Shown in pieces: positions 6,908-13,553 of a stretch of DNA of 14,846 nt (the stretch's first letter is position 1; each line of letters begins with the position of its first letter). A model generated the notes under the pieces. The model did no database searches. It was not told where the DNA came from and saw nothing but the letters and a program-made list of their open reading frames with translations. A program made the translations under genes and the position numbers. Source of the stretch: DATLYF01 sp035575095 (lineage in GTDB: Bacteria > Pseudomonadota > Gammaproteobacteria > Competibacterales > Competibacteraceae); the NCBI GenBank assembly GCA_035575095.1, contig DATLYF010000070.1, positions 1-14,846 of the forward strand, given 5' to 3'.

Positions 6908-7612
6908 ATGCCGGAACTGCAAGCGGCCTTTGCCAGCGCCCTGTCCCTGATCGTCTCCGGCGATCCGCAACTGGCGGAGATCGTGCTGCTGTCGCTGCGC
7001 GTCAGCCTCAGCGCCCTGGCCGTCGCCTCGGCGCTCGGCCTGCCGCTGGGAGCGGCGCTGGCGCTGGCACGCTTTCCCGGACGCGGTGCCCTGATCCTCT
7101 TGGTCAACGCCCTGATGGGCCTGCCGCCGGTGGTGGTGGGGCTGCTGATCTACATCTTGCTGTCGCGCTCTGGACCGCTGGGCTTCCTCGGCCTGCTGTT
7201 CACCCCGACGGCGATGATCGTCGCCCAGACCGTACTGATCCTGCCTATCGTCGTCGCCCTCACACACCAGGTAGTGGAGGAGCTGTGGGCGGAACTGGGC
7301 GAGCAGCTGCGCTCGCTGGGCGCACGCCGCCGCCAGGCGCTGTGGACCCTGCTGTGGGAGGGCCGCTACACTCTGCTGATCGCCGTGCTGGCCGGCTTCG
7401 GCCGCTCCATCGCCGAGGTTGGGGCGGTGATCATCGTCGGTGGCAACATCGCCCATGTCACCCGCACCATGACCACCGCCATTGCCCTGGAGACCAGCAA
7501 AGGGGACCTGCCCCTGGCGCTGGGTCTGGGGCTCGTCCTCATCTGCCTCGCCCTGCTGGTCAATGCTGCCGTCTCTCTGGTCAAGGACATCGCCCGTCGC
7601 CTGCACGTCTGA
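6908..7612 (+). CDS. tupB: Tungstate-type ABC importer permease, TupB-like
   Basis: This inner-membrane permease belongs to the TupB/WtpB group, which imports tungstate (sometimes molybdate). Starting at the ATG 6908-6910 it has 234 residues and five or so hydrophobic segments. Family features seen are LSLRVSLSALAVASALGLPLGA near the N-terminus, MGLPPVVVGLLIYILLSRSG, LFTPTAMIVAQTVLILPIV, the EAA-type cytoplasmic loop region LGARRRQALWTLLWEGRY, and AEVGAVIIVGGNIAHVTRTM followed by TTAIALETSKGDL, which is very characteristic of TupB. A TTG at 6878 would add ten residues (NPSPNPFLS) that look non-conserved; neither start has a strong ribosome binding site. The ATPase gene follows with overlap. 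No TupA binding protein is present upstream, where a divergent TRAP operon lies instead. Confidence 0.88.
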   Translation: MPELQAAFASALSLIVSGDPQLAEIVLLSLRVSLSALAVASALGLPLGAALALARFPGRGALILLVNALMGLPPVVVGLLIYILLSRSGPLGFLGLLFTPTAMIVAQTVLILPIVVALTHQVVEELWAELGEQLRSLGARRRQALWTLLWEGRYTLLIAVLAGFGRSIAEVGAVIIVGGNIAHVTRTMTTAIALETSKGDLPLALGLGLVLICLALLVNAAVSLVKDIARRLHV

Positions 7613-8333
7613 GCCCCCGGCCTCGATCCTGCCGCTGGTGCTGCGCGGGGTCGGTTACCGGGTGAACGGCAAGGTGCTGCTCGCCGACATCAGCTTCACC
7701 CTGCAGGCAGGTGGGGCGAGCTTCATTCTCGGCCCCAACGGTGCCGGCAAGAGCCTGCTGCTGCGCCTTTGCCACGGCCTGCTGGTCCCCAGCGGCGGTG
7801 AGATCCGCTGGCAGGGACCGGCCGCCGCCGAGGCCCCGCGCCACCAGACCATGGTGCTGCAGCACCCGGTGCTGCTCAGCCGCTCGGTGGCGGCCAACGT
7901 CGATTACGCCCTGCGGCTGCGCGGGCTGCCGCGCGCTCTGCGGCACGCACGGGTGGCCGAGGCGCTGCAACGGGTCGGGCTGCTGCCGTTGGCGCGGCGT
8001 CCGGCGCGGGTGCTGTCGGGAGGCGAGAAGCAGCGCCTGGCCTTGGCCCGGGCCTGGGCGCTGCGCCCGCAGGTGCTGTTCCTGGACGAGCCCACCGCCA
8101 GCCTGGACCCGGCGGCGACCCGAGCGGTGGAAGAAGTGATCCGCGACATCCGTGACCAAGGCATCAAGGTGGTGATGACCAGCCACGACCTGGCCCAGGC
8201 GCGACGCCTGGCCGACGAGGTGCTGTTCCTGCACCACGGGCGGCTGCTGGAACAAGCCGCGGCGCAGGCATTCTTCAGCGAACCGCGCAGCGCCGAGGGA
8301 CGGGCATTTCTGCGCGGGGAGCTGCTGTGGTGA
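7563..8333 (+). CDS. tupC: Tungstate-type ABC importer ATP-binding protein, TupC-like
   Basis: This is the cytoplasmic ATPase of the adjacent TupB-like permease. Motifs seen from the ATG at 7563 are Walker A GPNGAGKS (57-64), the Q-loop region TMVLQHPVLLSRSV, signature LSGGEKQRLALARA, Walker B VLFLDEPTAS and H-loop TSHD. The short helical domain (LRLCHGLLVPSGGEIRWQG) is like other TupC proteins. The start is uncertain. Homology seems to begin at about ILPLVLRGVGYRVNG, after the permease stop. The ATG at 7563 overlaps the permease by 50 bp and gives 256 residues with a poorly convincing N-terminus, while a GTG at 7638 gives 231 residues and may cut too far. Neither has a clear ribosome binding site, which suggests translational coupling. 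It ends 27 bp from the convergent degQ stop. Confidence 0.86.
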   Translation: MLPSLWSRTSPVACTSEPPASILPLVLRGVGYRVNGKVLLADISFTLQAGGASFILGPNGAGKSLLLRLCHGLLVPSGGEIRWQGPAAAEAPRHQTMVLQHPVLLSRSVAANVDYALRLRGLPRALRHARVAEALQRVGLLPLARRPARVLSGGEKQRLALARAWALRPQVLFLDEPTASLDPAATRAVEEVIRDIRDQGIKVVMTSHDLAQARRLADEVLFLHHGRLLEQAAAQAFFSEPRSAEGRAFLRGELLW

Positions 8334-8360
8334 GCACCGTCCTCAGCCTGAGTGCACGCC

Positions 8361-9737
8361 TCAGCGCAGCAGCAAGAACAGCGCGCTGCGCCCGCGCTGC
8401 ACGTTGAGCAGCAGGTCGCCGCCGGCGGCGGCCAGGCGTTGCAGTTCCTCGGTATTGGTCACCGCCTGGCGGTTGACGCCGGTGATGACATCTCCGGGGC
8501 GCAGGCCGGCGCGGGCCGCCGGGCTGCCGCGGGCCACGTCTGCGACCAGCACGCCCTCGACGCGGCCGTGCAGGGGATCGCCGGGCACAATGTCCTTGAA
8601 GGTGGCGCCGGTCAGGCGGGCGTCGATGCTCGCGCCCTTGGCCTGGGCCGCGGTGAACTCGCGGATGCGCGCCGTCACCTGCTGTAGCCGGCCGTTGCGC
8701 AGCAGGTCGAGGGTGACGTTGTCGCCCACCCGCAGCAGGCCGATGGCGTTGCGCAGCGCACCAGCGCTCTGGATCGGCTTGCCGTTGACGGCAGTGATGA
8801 CATCGCCGGGCTTGAGCCCGGCGCGCTCGGCGGCCGAACCCGGCAGCACCTCGGTGACCACCGCGCCGCCGTTGGCCGGAATGCCGAAAGCCTGGGCCAG
8901 TTCGGCGTTGAGGTCCTGGGTGGTGATGCCGAGCTGGCCGCGCTGTATCTCGCCGTAGCGGACCAGTTGCTCCATCAGCTTCTGCACCATGTTGGAGGGC
9001 ACGGCGAAGCCGATGCCGACGTTGCCGCCGCCAGGGGCGATGATGGCGGTATTGATGCCGACCAATTCGCCGCGCAGGTTGACCAGGGCGCCGCCGGAGT
9101 TGCCGGGGTTGATGGAGGCGTCGGTCTGGATGAAGTCCTCGTAGCCCTGGATGCCCAAGCCGCTGCGCCCGAGCGCGCTGACGATGCCGGAGGTGACGGT
9201 CTGGCCGAGGCCGAAGGGATTGCCGATGGCCACCACGAAGTCGCCCACCCGGAGCTGGTCGGAGTCGGCCAGCGGCAGGGCGGTGAGATTGCGCGCCTCG
9301 ATCTTGATCACGGCAATATCGGTCTCCGGGTCGGAGCCGATTACCTTGGCGTCGAACTTGCGGCCGTCGCGCAGGGTGACCTGGATGGCGTCGGCGCCCT
9401 CCACCACGTGGTGGTTGGTGACGATGTAGCCGCGCCCGGCGTCTACCACCACCCCCGAGCCCTGGCTCTGCACGGTGCGCTCGCGCGGCTGATCGGGAAT
9501 GGCGAAAAAGCGGCGGAAGAAAGGATCGTCCAGCAACGGGTTGCGGCGCGTCGGCACCCGGCTCAGGGTGGCGATGTTGACCACCGCCGGGGTGGCGCGC
9601 TCCAGCATCGGCGCCAGACTGGGTAAAGGCTGGCCATCCACTGCCGCCGGCAGGGCGGCGCCGGAAGGGACAACGCTGCCGAGAGTGCCCAGGGCGAGCA
9701 AGGCGGCGCCGAGGATGAGCATCAGTCGTTGGTTCAT
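8361..9737 (-). CDS. degQ: Periplasmic Do-family serine endoprotease, DegQ/DegP-like
   Basis: This 458-residue protease/chaperone degrades or holds misfolded envelope proteins. An N-terminal signal peptide (about residues 1-29) is followed by a trypsin-like domain with the catalytic triad His110 (TNHHVV), Asp140 (ETDIAVIK) and Ser214 (PGNSGGAL). An LA-loop region (RRNPLLDDPFFRRFF, about 64-78) precedes the His motif. Two PDZ domains follow: the first about 265-360 with GSAAERAGLKPGDVITAVNG, the second about 375-458 with GSPAARAGLRPGDVITGVN. The length fits DegQ/DegP (about 450-475). The ATG is at 9735-9737 with no strong Shine-Dalgarno. It lies 43 bp downstream of cbpA on the same strand, with no terminator between, so read-through from the heat-shock genes is plausible. 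No sigma-E-type promoter is visible in that gap. Confidence 0.96.
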   Translation of the reverse strand: MNQRLMLILGAALLALGTLGSVVPSGAALPAAVDGQPLPSLAPMLERATPAVVNIATLSRVPTRRNPLLDDPFFRRFFAIPDQPRERTVQSQGSGVVVDAGRGYIVTNHHVVEGADAIQVTLRDGRKFDAKVIGSDPETDIAVIKIEARNLTALPLADSDQLRVGDFVVAIGNPFGLGQTVTSGIVSALGRSGLGIQGYEDFIQTDASINPGNSGGALVNLRGELVGINTAIIAPGGGNVGIGFAVPSNMVQKLMEQLVRYGEIQRGQLGITTQDLNAELAQAFGIPANGGAVVTEVLPGSAAERAGLKPGDVITAVNGKPIQSAGALRNAIGLLRVGDNVTLDLLRNGRLQQVTARIREFTAAQAKGASIDARLTGATFKDIVPGDPLHGRVEGVLVADVARGSPAARAGLRPGDVITGVNRQAVTNTEELQRLAAAGGDLLLNVQRGRSALFLLLR

Positions 9738-9780
9738 GAGTATGGTTCTCGCATTTTCGCAACGGTGGTCAGGTGCCCGC

Positions 9781-10740
9781 TCAGCCCATCAGGTGGGCGC
9801 GCGGATTGAAATCCAGTTCCCGGGCCATGCGCCGGAACAGCTCCTGAGCCGTCGGCGAATCCATCGGCGGGTTGATGATCTGCAGCACCACGTACTGGTC
9901 GCCGGGCGGCTGGCCGGGCAGGCCGCGTCCGCGCAGCCGCAGCTTCTGTCCGCTCTGGGCCTTAGCCGGGACATTGAGTTGCACCGGACCGCCCAGGGTG
10001 GGGACGGTGACGCGGGCGCCGAAGGCCGCCTCCCAGGGGGTGACGGGCAAATCCAACAATATGTCCTTGCCCTGCACCCGGAACCAGCGGTGCGGCAGCA
10101 GCTCGATCTCCAGGTAGAGATCGCCGCTGCCGCCGCCCGGGCCGGGGTGGCCCTGGCCGGAGAGGCGGATTTTCTGGCCGTCCACCACTCCGGCCGGGAT
10201 CTTCACATTGAGGGACTTGTCGCGCTGTACGCGGCGGCCGTGGGCATCTACTCCCTGCAAGGGTATCTGCACGGTGCGCTGGACACCGTGATAGGCCTCC
10301 TCCAGGCTGATCGACAGCCGCAGTTGCAGATCCTGCCCGCGCTCCTGGAAGCCGCGCGTGCCGCGGGCGCTGCGGGCGAAACCGTGGCTGCGGCCGCCGC
10401 CGAACAGGTTTTCGAAGAAATCGCTGAAGTCGCCGCCGAACTGAAAGCCGCCGCCGCCCAAGTCGCGGAACACGCCGGCGTCCCACTCCGGCGGCGGGCG
10501 AAACGCCTGGCCGGCGCGCCAGTTGCTGCCCAGCTGATCGTAGGCGGCCCGCTTCTGCGGGTCGGAGAGCACCTCGTGGGCCTCGTTGATGGCCTTGAAG
10601 CGCTCCTCGGCATCACGCTCCTTGCTCACGTCCGGGTGATACTTGCGCGCCAGCCGGCGGTAGGCCTTTTTGATCTCCTCCGCCGAAGCGTTGCGCGGTA
10701 CGCCGAGAATCTGGTAATAGTCCTTGAATTCCATTGCCAT
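9781..10740 (-). CDS. cbpA: DnaJ-class co-chaperone CbpA
   Basis: CbpA is a cytoplasmic J-domain protein that stimulates DnaK and, in E. coli, also binds curved DNA. The 319-residue product has a J domain at about residues 4-70 with HPD at 35-37 (ARKYHPDVSKE), then a Gly/Phe-rich linker (about 74-130, GGGGFQFGGDFSDFFENLFGG). Two C-terminal beta domains follow, with SLNVKIPAGVVDGQKIRLSGQG (given by description) and PWEAAFGARVTVPTLGG. The CxxCxGxG zinc-finger repeats of DnaJ are absent, so it is CbpA rather than DnaJ. Starts at 10740 (MAM) and 10734 (MEFKDYYQILG) are both possible; E. coli CbpA begins MELKDYY, which favours 10734 slightly. No strong ribosome binding site is seen. It lies downstream of hsp20 across a strong hairpin. 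A CbpM modulator gene is not visible. Confidence 0.94.
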   Translation of the reverse strand: MAMEFKDYYQILGVPRNASAEEIKKAYRRLARKYHPDVSKERDAEERFKAINEAHEVLSDPQKRAAYDQLGSNWRAGQAFRPPPEWDAGVFRDLGGGGFQFGGDFSDFFENLFGGGRSHGFARSARGTRGFQERGQDLQLRLSISLEEAYHGVQRTVQIPLQGVDAHGRRVQRDKSLNVKIPAGVVDGQKIRLSGQGHPGPGGGSGDLYLEIELLPHRWFRVQGKDILLDLPVTPWEAAFGARVTVPTLGGPVQLNVPAKAQSGQKLRLRGRGLPGQPPGDQYVVLQIINPPMDSPTAQELFRRMARELDFNPRAHLMG

Positions 10741-10761
10741 CGATCACGCCGTGAAGAATAA

Positions 10762-10786
10762 GGACGGGGCGCCAGGCGCCCCGTCC
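10762..10786 (-). terminator. Strong hairpin between hsp20 and cbpA, terminator or attenuator
   Basis: GGACGGGGCGCC (10762-10773) and GGCGCCCCGTCC (10775-10786) are perfect 12-bp inverted repeats around a single central base, so the RNA would form about 11 bp with a 3-nt loop. On the minus strand the stem starts 9 nt after the hsp20 stop codon and is followed by TTATTCTT, a T-rich tail. This has the form of an intrinsic terminator, though the tail is interrupted. Because cbpA follows at once on the same strand with no visible promoter of its own, partial termination or protection of the hsp20 message 3' end is likely. Confidence 0.7.
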
Positions 10787-10795
10787 GGTTGGGTT

Positions 10796-11245
10796 TCAGC
10801 TCTCCACGCTGATCCGGCGCGGCTGGGCTTTTTCGTGCTTGGGAATGCTGATCTCCAGCACGCCGTTCGCGCCCTTGGCAGTGATCTTATCGAGATCGGC
10901 GCTATCGGGCAGGCTGAAGCGGCGGTAGAAGGTGCCGCGGGTGCGCTCTATGCGCCTGAAGGTCTCCCGCTCCTCCTTGGTCTCCGCCAGGCGCTCGCCC
11001 TTGATAGCGAGCATGCCGTTGTCGACGCTGATCTCGATGTCCTTGGGGTCGACCCCCGGGATATCGGCCAGTACCACGAAGCGACTGGCCTCTTCCTTGA
11101 TGTCCACCGCCGGCGCCCAGTCCACGGTAGCGACGCTGGAACTGTCCTCGCCGCCGAAGAAACCGGTGCGCATGTCGAAGAGCCGGTCCAGCTCTTTCTG
11201 CAGCTGGTTCAGACGAGCCCAAGGATCGTAACGGGTCAGGTCCAT
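10796..11245 (-). CDS. Small heat-shock protein, Hsp20/alpha-crystallin family
   Basis: This 149-residue cytoplasmic chaperone binds unfolding proteins without ATP and hands them to DnaK/ClpB systems. The N-terminal arm (MDLTRYDPWARLNQLQKELD) is followed by the alpha-crystallin domain, with DIKEEASRFVVLADIPGVDPKDIEIS (by description, about 46-72), GERLAETKEERETFRRIERTRG and the conserved ANGVLEISIPK (A-x-x-x-n-G-v-L motif). The C-terminus PRRISVES contains an IxV form of the IxI motif used in oligomer assembly. The ATG at 11243-11245 follows AAGGAGGTGA, a perfect anti-16S match, at 5-bp spacing; the GTG two codons earlier lies inside that site and is rejected. A sigma-32 promoter and a hairpin that covers the Shine-Dalgarno precede it. 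It is divergent from moaB. Confidence 0.96.
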   Translation of the reverse strand: MDLTRYDPWARLNQLQKELDRLFDMRTGFFGGEDSSSVATVDWAPAVDIKEEASRFVVLADIPGVDPKDIEISVDNGMLAIKGERLAETKEERETFRRIERTRGTFYRRFSLPDSADLDKITAKGANGVLEISIPKHEKAQPRRISVES

Positions 11246-11282
11246 AGTCACCTCCTTCTAAACTCAAAGGTTGTGGTTGACT
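11246..11282 (-). promoter_or_regulatory. Candidate RNA thermometer: leader hairpin covering the hsp20 Shine-Dalgarno
   Basis: The minus-strand leader from 11282 down to the AUG can fold into one hairpin. AGUCA (11282-11278) pairs with UGACU (11250-11246), A 11277 is bulged, and CC (11276-11275) pairs with GG (11252-11251). After an asymmetric internal loop (ACAA opposite one A), CCUU (11270-11267) pairs with AAGG (11257-11254), leaving a 9-nt loop. All but one base of the Shine-Dalgarno AAGGAGGUGA is paired, next to the start codon. An alternative fold pairs ACCUUU with GGAGGU through two G-U pairs. Known thermometers of small heat-shock genes (ROSE, FourU, Synechocystis hsp17) also use short weak leader stems with loops over the ribosome binding site. 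The fold is read by eye; no energy was computed. Confidence 0.55.
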
Positions 11283-11288
11283 GCATGC

Positions 11289-11317
11289 TAAATGGGGTTG
11301 ACCGGCATCATTTCAAG
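11289..11317 (-). promoter_or_regulatory. Sigma-32 (RpoH) heat-shock promoter for hsp20
   Basis: On the minus strand CTTGAAA (11317-11311) is followed by 13 bp and CCCCATTTA (11297-11289). This matches the classical RpoH consensus (CTTGAAA, 11-16 bp, CCCCAT-T) at essentially every position. The start of transcription would fall near 11283-11286, giving a leader of about 40 nt that begins almost exactly at the 5' arm of the hairpin. It lies in the 125-bp gap shared with divergent moaB. On the other strand a weak pair (TTCAAG, 17 bp, TATCAT at 11335-11340) is the only moaB promoter candidate I see. Confidence 0.88.
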
Positions 11318-11370
11318 AGCCTGGAAAGGGCGAGTATCATCGTTCTCAAACTTGCCTGCGGAGACCCCTG

Positions 11371-11892
11371 ATGAGCGAAACTCGCCAGTTCGTTCCCCTC
11401 AACATCGCCGTGCTGACTGTCTCCGACACCCGCACCGAGGCCGACGACATCTCCGGACGGGTACTGGTGGAGCAGCTCACCGCCGCCGGCCACCGCCTGG
11501 CCGAGAAGTGCATCGTGCGCGACGACATCTACCAGATCCGCGCCGTGGTCTCGCGCTGGATCGCCGACGAGCGCGTGCAGGTGGTGCTGACCACCGGCGG
11601 CACCGGAGTGACCGGCCGCGACAGCACGCCGGAGGCGGTCGCGGTGCTGCTGGACAAGCAGATCGAGGGCTTCGGCGAGCTGTTCCGCTGGCTGTCCTGG
11701 GAGGAGATCCGCACCTCCACGGTGCAGTCCCGGGCCATCGCCGGGGTGGCCAACGGGACCTACATCTTCTGCCTGCCCGGCTCCAGCGGCGCCTGCCGCA
11801 CCGCCTGGAACCGCATCATCCAGGACCAGCTCGATTACCGTCACCGCCCCTGCAACCTGGTGGAACTGCTGCCGCGGCTGCGCGAGCGCTGA
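11371..11892 (+). CDS. moaB: Molybdenum cofactor biosynthesis protein MoaB
   Basis: MoaB belongs to the MoaB/MogA fold that binds molybdopterin. Some MoaB proteins adenylylate molybdopterin before metal insertion, whereas E. coli MoaB has no proven essential role. The 173-residue product shows NIAVLTVSDTRTEADDISG (about 11-29), TTGGTGVTGRDSTPEA (about 74-89, the molybdopterin/nucleotide-binding loop) and LPGSSGACRTAWN (about 135-147), all family hallmarks, at normal length. The ATG at 11371 follows GGAGACCCCTG, a modest ribosome binding site. The patatin gene starts 7 bp after its stop, so they are probably co-transcribed. No other moa or moe gene is in the window, but a tungstate-type transporter lies about 3 kb away across the chaperone block. 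Confidence 0.96.
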   Translation: MSETRQFVPLNIAVLTVSDTRTEADDISGRVLVEQLTAAGHRLAEKCIVRDDIYQIRAVVSRWIADERVQVVLTTGGTGVTGRDSTPEAVAVLLDKQIEGFGELFRWLSWEEIRTSTVQSRAIAGVANGTYIFCLPGSSGACRTAWNRIIQDQLDYRHRPCNLVELLPRLRER

Positions 11893-11899
11893 GGCGGTC

Positions 11900-12826
11900 A
11901 TGGCGGCGCTGCGCATCGGCATTGCACTGGGCAGCGGCTCGGCCCGCGGCTGGGCCCATATCGGCGTGCTGCGGGCGCTGGAGGAACAGGGCATCGTCCC
12001 CGACATCGTCTGCGGCACCTCCATCGGCGCCGCGGTCGGCGCCGCCTATGCCAGCGGTCGCCTCGACCCCTTGGAGAGCTGGGTGCGCGAGCTGACGCGC
12101 TGGGACATGCTGCGGCTGCTCGACTGGAGCAGTGTCGGCATGGAGGGCGAGCGGCTGATGCAGGCCTTCTGCGAGCGTGTCCCCGATGTCGCCATCGAGA
12201 GCCTAGCGCGGCCCTTCGGCGCTGTCGCCACCGACCTCGCCAGCGGCCGCGAGGTGTGGCTGACCCACGGCTCGTTGCAGCAGGCGGTACGCGCCTCCAT
12301 CGCCCTGCCTGGGCTGTTCAGTCCGCTGCGCCACAAGGGGCGCTGGCTGGTCGACGGCGGCCTGGTGGACCCGGTGCCGGTGGCGCTGTGCCGTGCCCTG
12401 GGCGCCGACCGGGTGATCGCCGTCAACCTCAACGGCGACCTGCTCAGCCGCCAGTTCCTGCGCCGCCCGCGCCTGCCCAGCCCCGGCGAGCTGCTCGACA
12501 GCCTCGGTCAGCGCCTGCAGCAGGCGCTGGGCAACGGTGGTAGCGGCCGTAGCGAGACGGGCGCGCGGCGCGAGACGGTGGAGCCGCCCAATCTGTTCGA
12601 CACCATGGCCTACGCCATGCACATCATGCAGGACCGCATCACCCGCAGCCGTCTTGCCGGCGATCCACCCGATGTGGTGTTGACGCCGCGCCTCGGGCAA
12701 CTCGCCCTATTCGACTTCCACCGTGCCGAGGAGGCCATCGCTGCCGGGCGCGATTGCGCCGAGCGCTACCGCGCGGTATTGGCCGACGTGCTGCAAGCAC
12801 CCGATCCGGCAGCCGGCGGAGGCTGA
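11900..12826 (+). CDS. rssA: Patatin-like phospholipase, RssA-type
   Basis: This 308-residue protein has the patatin serine-hydrolase fold. The Gly-rich oxyanion segment is GSGSARGWAHIGVL (about 11-24), the nucleophile elbow GTSIG places Ser41, and the catalytic Asp is Asp152 in LVDGGLVDPVP, giving a Ser-Asp dyad. The order and spacing resemble the RssA/YchK group. A C-terminal part of about 140 residues (LSRQFLRRPRLPSPGELL, then AMHIMQDRITRSRLAGDPPDVVLTPRL by description) is also typical of that group. No signal peptide or membrane segment is seen, so it is probably cytoplasmic or membrane-peripheral. True substrate is unknown. It lies 7 bp after moaB, and the next gene starts 2 bp after its stop. 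The symbol is by similarity only; E. coli rssA sits next to rssB, which is not the case here. Confidence 0.88.
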   Translation: MAALRIGIALGSGSARGWAHIGVLRALEEQGIVPDIVCGTSIGAAVGAAYASGRLDPLESWVRELTRWDMLRLLDWSSVGMEGERLMQAFCERVPDVAIESLARPFGAVATDLASGREVWLTHGSLQQAVRASIALPGLFSPLRHKGRWLVDGGLVDPVPVALCRALGADRVIAVNLNGDLLSRQFLRRPRLPSPGELLDSLGQRLQQALGNGGSGRSETGARRETVEPPNLFDTMAYAMHIMQDRITRSRLAGDPPDVVLTPRLGQLALFDFHRAEEAIAAGRDCAERYRAVLADVLQAPDPAAGGG

Positions 12827-12828
12827 GC

Positions 12829-13509
12829 GTGGAACCCCAAGGCTATTTGGCTGCCTTCCTGGTGGCTCTGCTTGGCGGTGTGCACTGCGTCGGCATGTGC
12901 GGCGGCATCGTCGGGGCGCTCACCCTGAGCCTGCCGGTGCGCGGCTTTCCCGCCGTGCTGCCCTATCTGCTGGCCTACAACGGCGGGCGCATCGCCAGCT
13001 ATACCCTGGCCGGCACATTGGCCGGCGGCATCGGCGCCTTCGCGGCGCATCTCGCCGACGTGCACCGCGGTCAGCTGGTCCTGCAGCTTCTCGCCGGCGG
13101 CTTCATGCTGCTCCTCGGTCTCTATCTGAGCGGCTGGTGGCAGCGGGGCCTGCTGCGCCTGGAGCGCATCGGTGGGCGGCTGTGGCGACGGCTGGAGCCC
13201 CTGGCCCGGCGCCTGCTGCCAGTGCACAGCCCCGGCCAGGCGTTGCTCGCCGGCCTGGTATGGGGCTGGCTGCCGTGCGGGCTGGTGTACAGCGTGCTGA
13301 TCTGGTCGCTGTCGGCCGGCAGCGCGCTGCAGGGCGGGCTGCTCATGGCCAGCTTTGGCCTCGGCACCCTGCCGGCGCTGCTGGCCATGGGCGGGGCGGC
13401 AGCGGCGCTGGCCGGTTTCGTGCGCCGCCCGCGGGTGCGCCAGGCGGCGGGGGGGCTGGTGCTGCTGTTCGGACTGTGGCAGATCGGGGCGGCGCTCGCC
13501 GCCCTGTGA
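12829..13509 (+). CDS. TauE/SafE-like (DsbD_2-type) membrane protein, possible metal transport
   Basis: This 226-residue inner-membrane protein of about six segments belongs to the family usually annotated as sulfite exporter TauE/SafE or cytochrome c biogenesis transmembrane (DsbD_2). The N-terminus carries HCVGMCGG (His19, Cys20, Cys24) and the fourth segment carries WGWLPCGLVYS (Cys150), the two Cys-bearing signatures of the group. Members often accompany cbb3 oxidase or copper-handling genes, but none is visible here, so sulfite export or metal transport remains inference. The start is GTG at 12829-12831, chosen because GGAGG lies six bases upstream. The gap from the patatin stop is 2 bp, so the genes are likely co-translated. 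A longer reading upstream lies inside the patatin gene. It is the last gene of the moaB cluster. Confidence 0.85.
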   Translation: MEPQGYLAAFLVALLGGVHCVGMCGGIVGALTLSLPVRGFPAVLPYLLAYNGGRIASYTLAGTLAGGIGAFAAHLADVHRGQLVLQLLAGGFMLLLGLYLSGWWQRGLLRLERIGGRLWRRLEPLARRLLPVHSPGQALLAGLVWGWLPCGLVYSVLIWSLSAGSALQGGLLMASFGLGTLPALLAMGGAAAALAGFVRRPRVRQAAGGLVLLFGLWQIGAALAAL

Positions 13510-13553
13510 TACCAGATTCGATTGCTCGATCCGCGCATCTGCGGGGCGAGGGT

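Noticed and set aside
6544..7665. A 373-codon plus-strand frame spanning the divergent gap and the tupB-like gene.
   Set aside because: It overlaps the TAXI binding protein and the TupB-like gene in other frames, and its product is Arg/Pro/Gly-rich with no motif, as expected of a shadow frame.
8275..9762. A 495-codon minus-strand frame over degQ, and a 391-codon frame over the TRAP permease (4515-5690).
   Set aside because: Both are alternate frames of genes whose own frames carry complete catalytic or membrane signatures; the alternates translate to Arg/His/Gly-rich sequence.
9499..10761. A 420-codon open frame on the plus strand opposite degQ and cbpA.
   Set aside because: It lies fully antisense to two genes with complete family motifs, its translation is low-complexity Ala/Gly/Arg-type, and it has no recognisable domain. 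Long antisense frames are common in GC-rich coding DNA.
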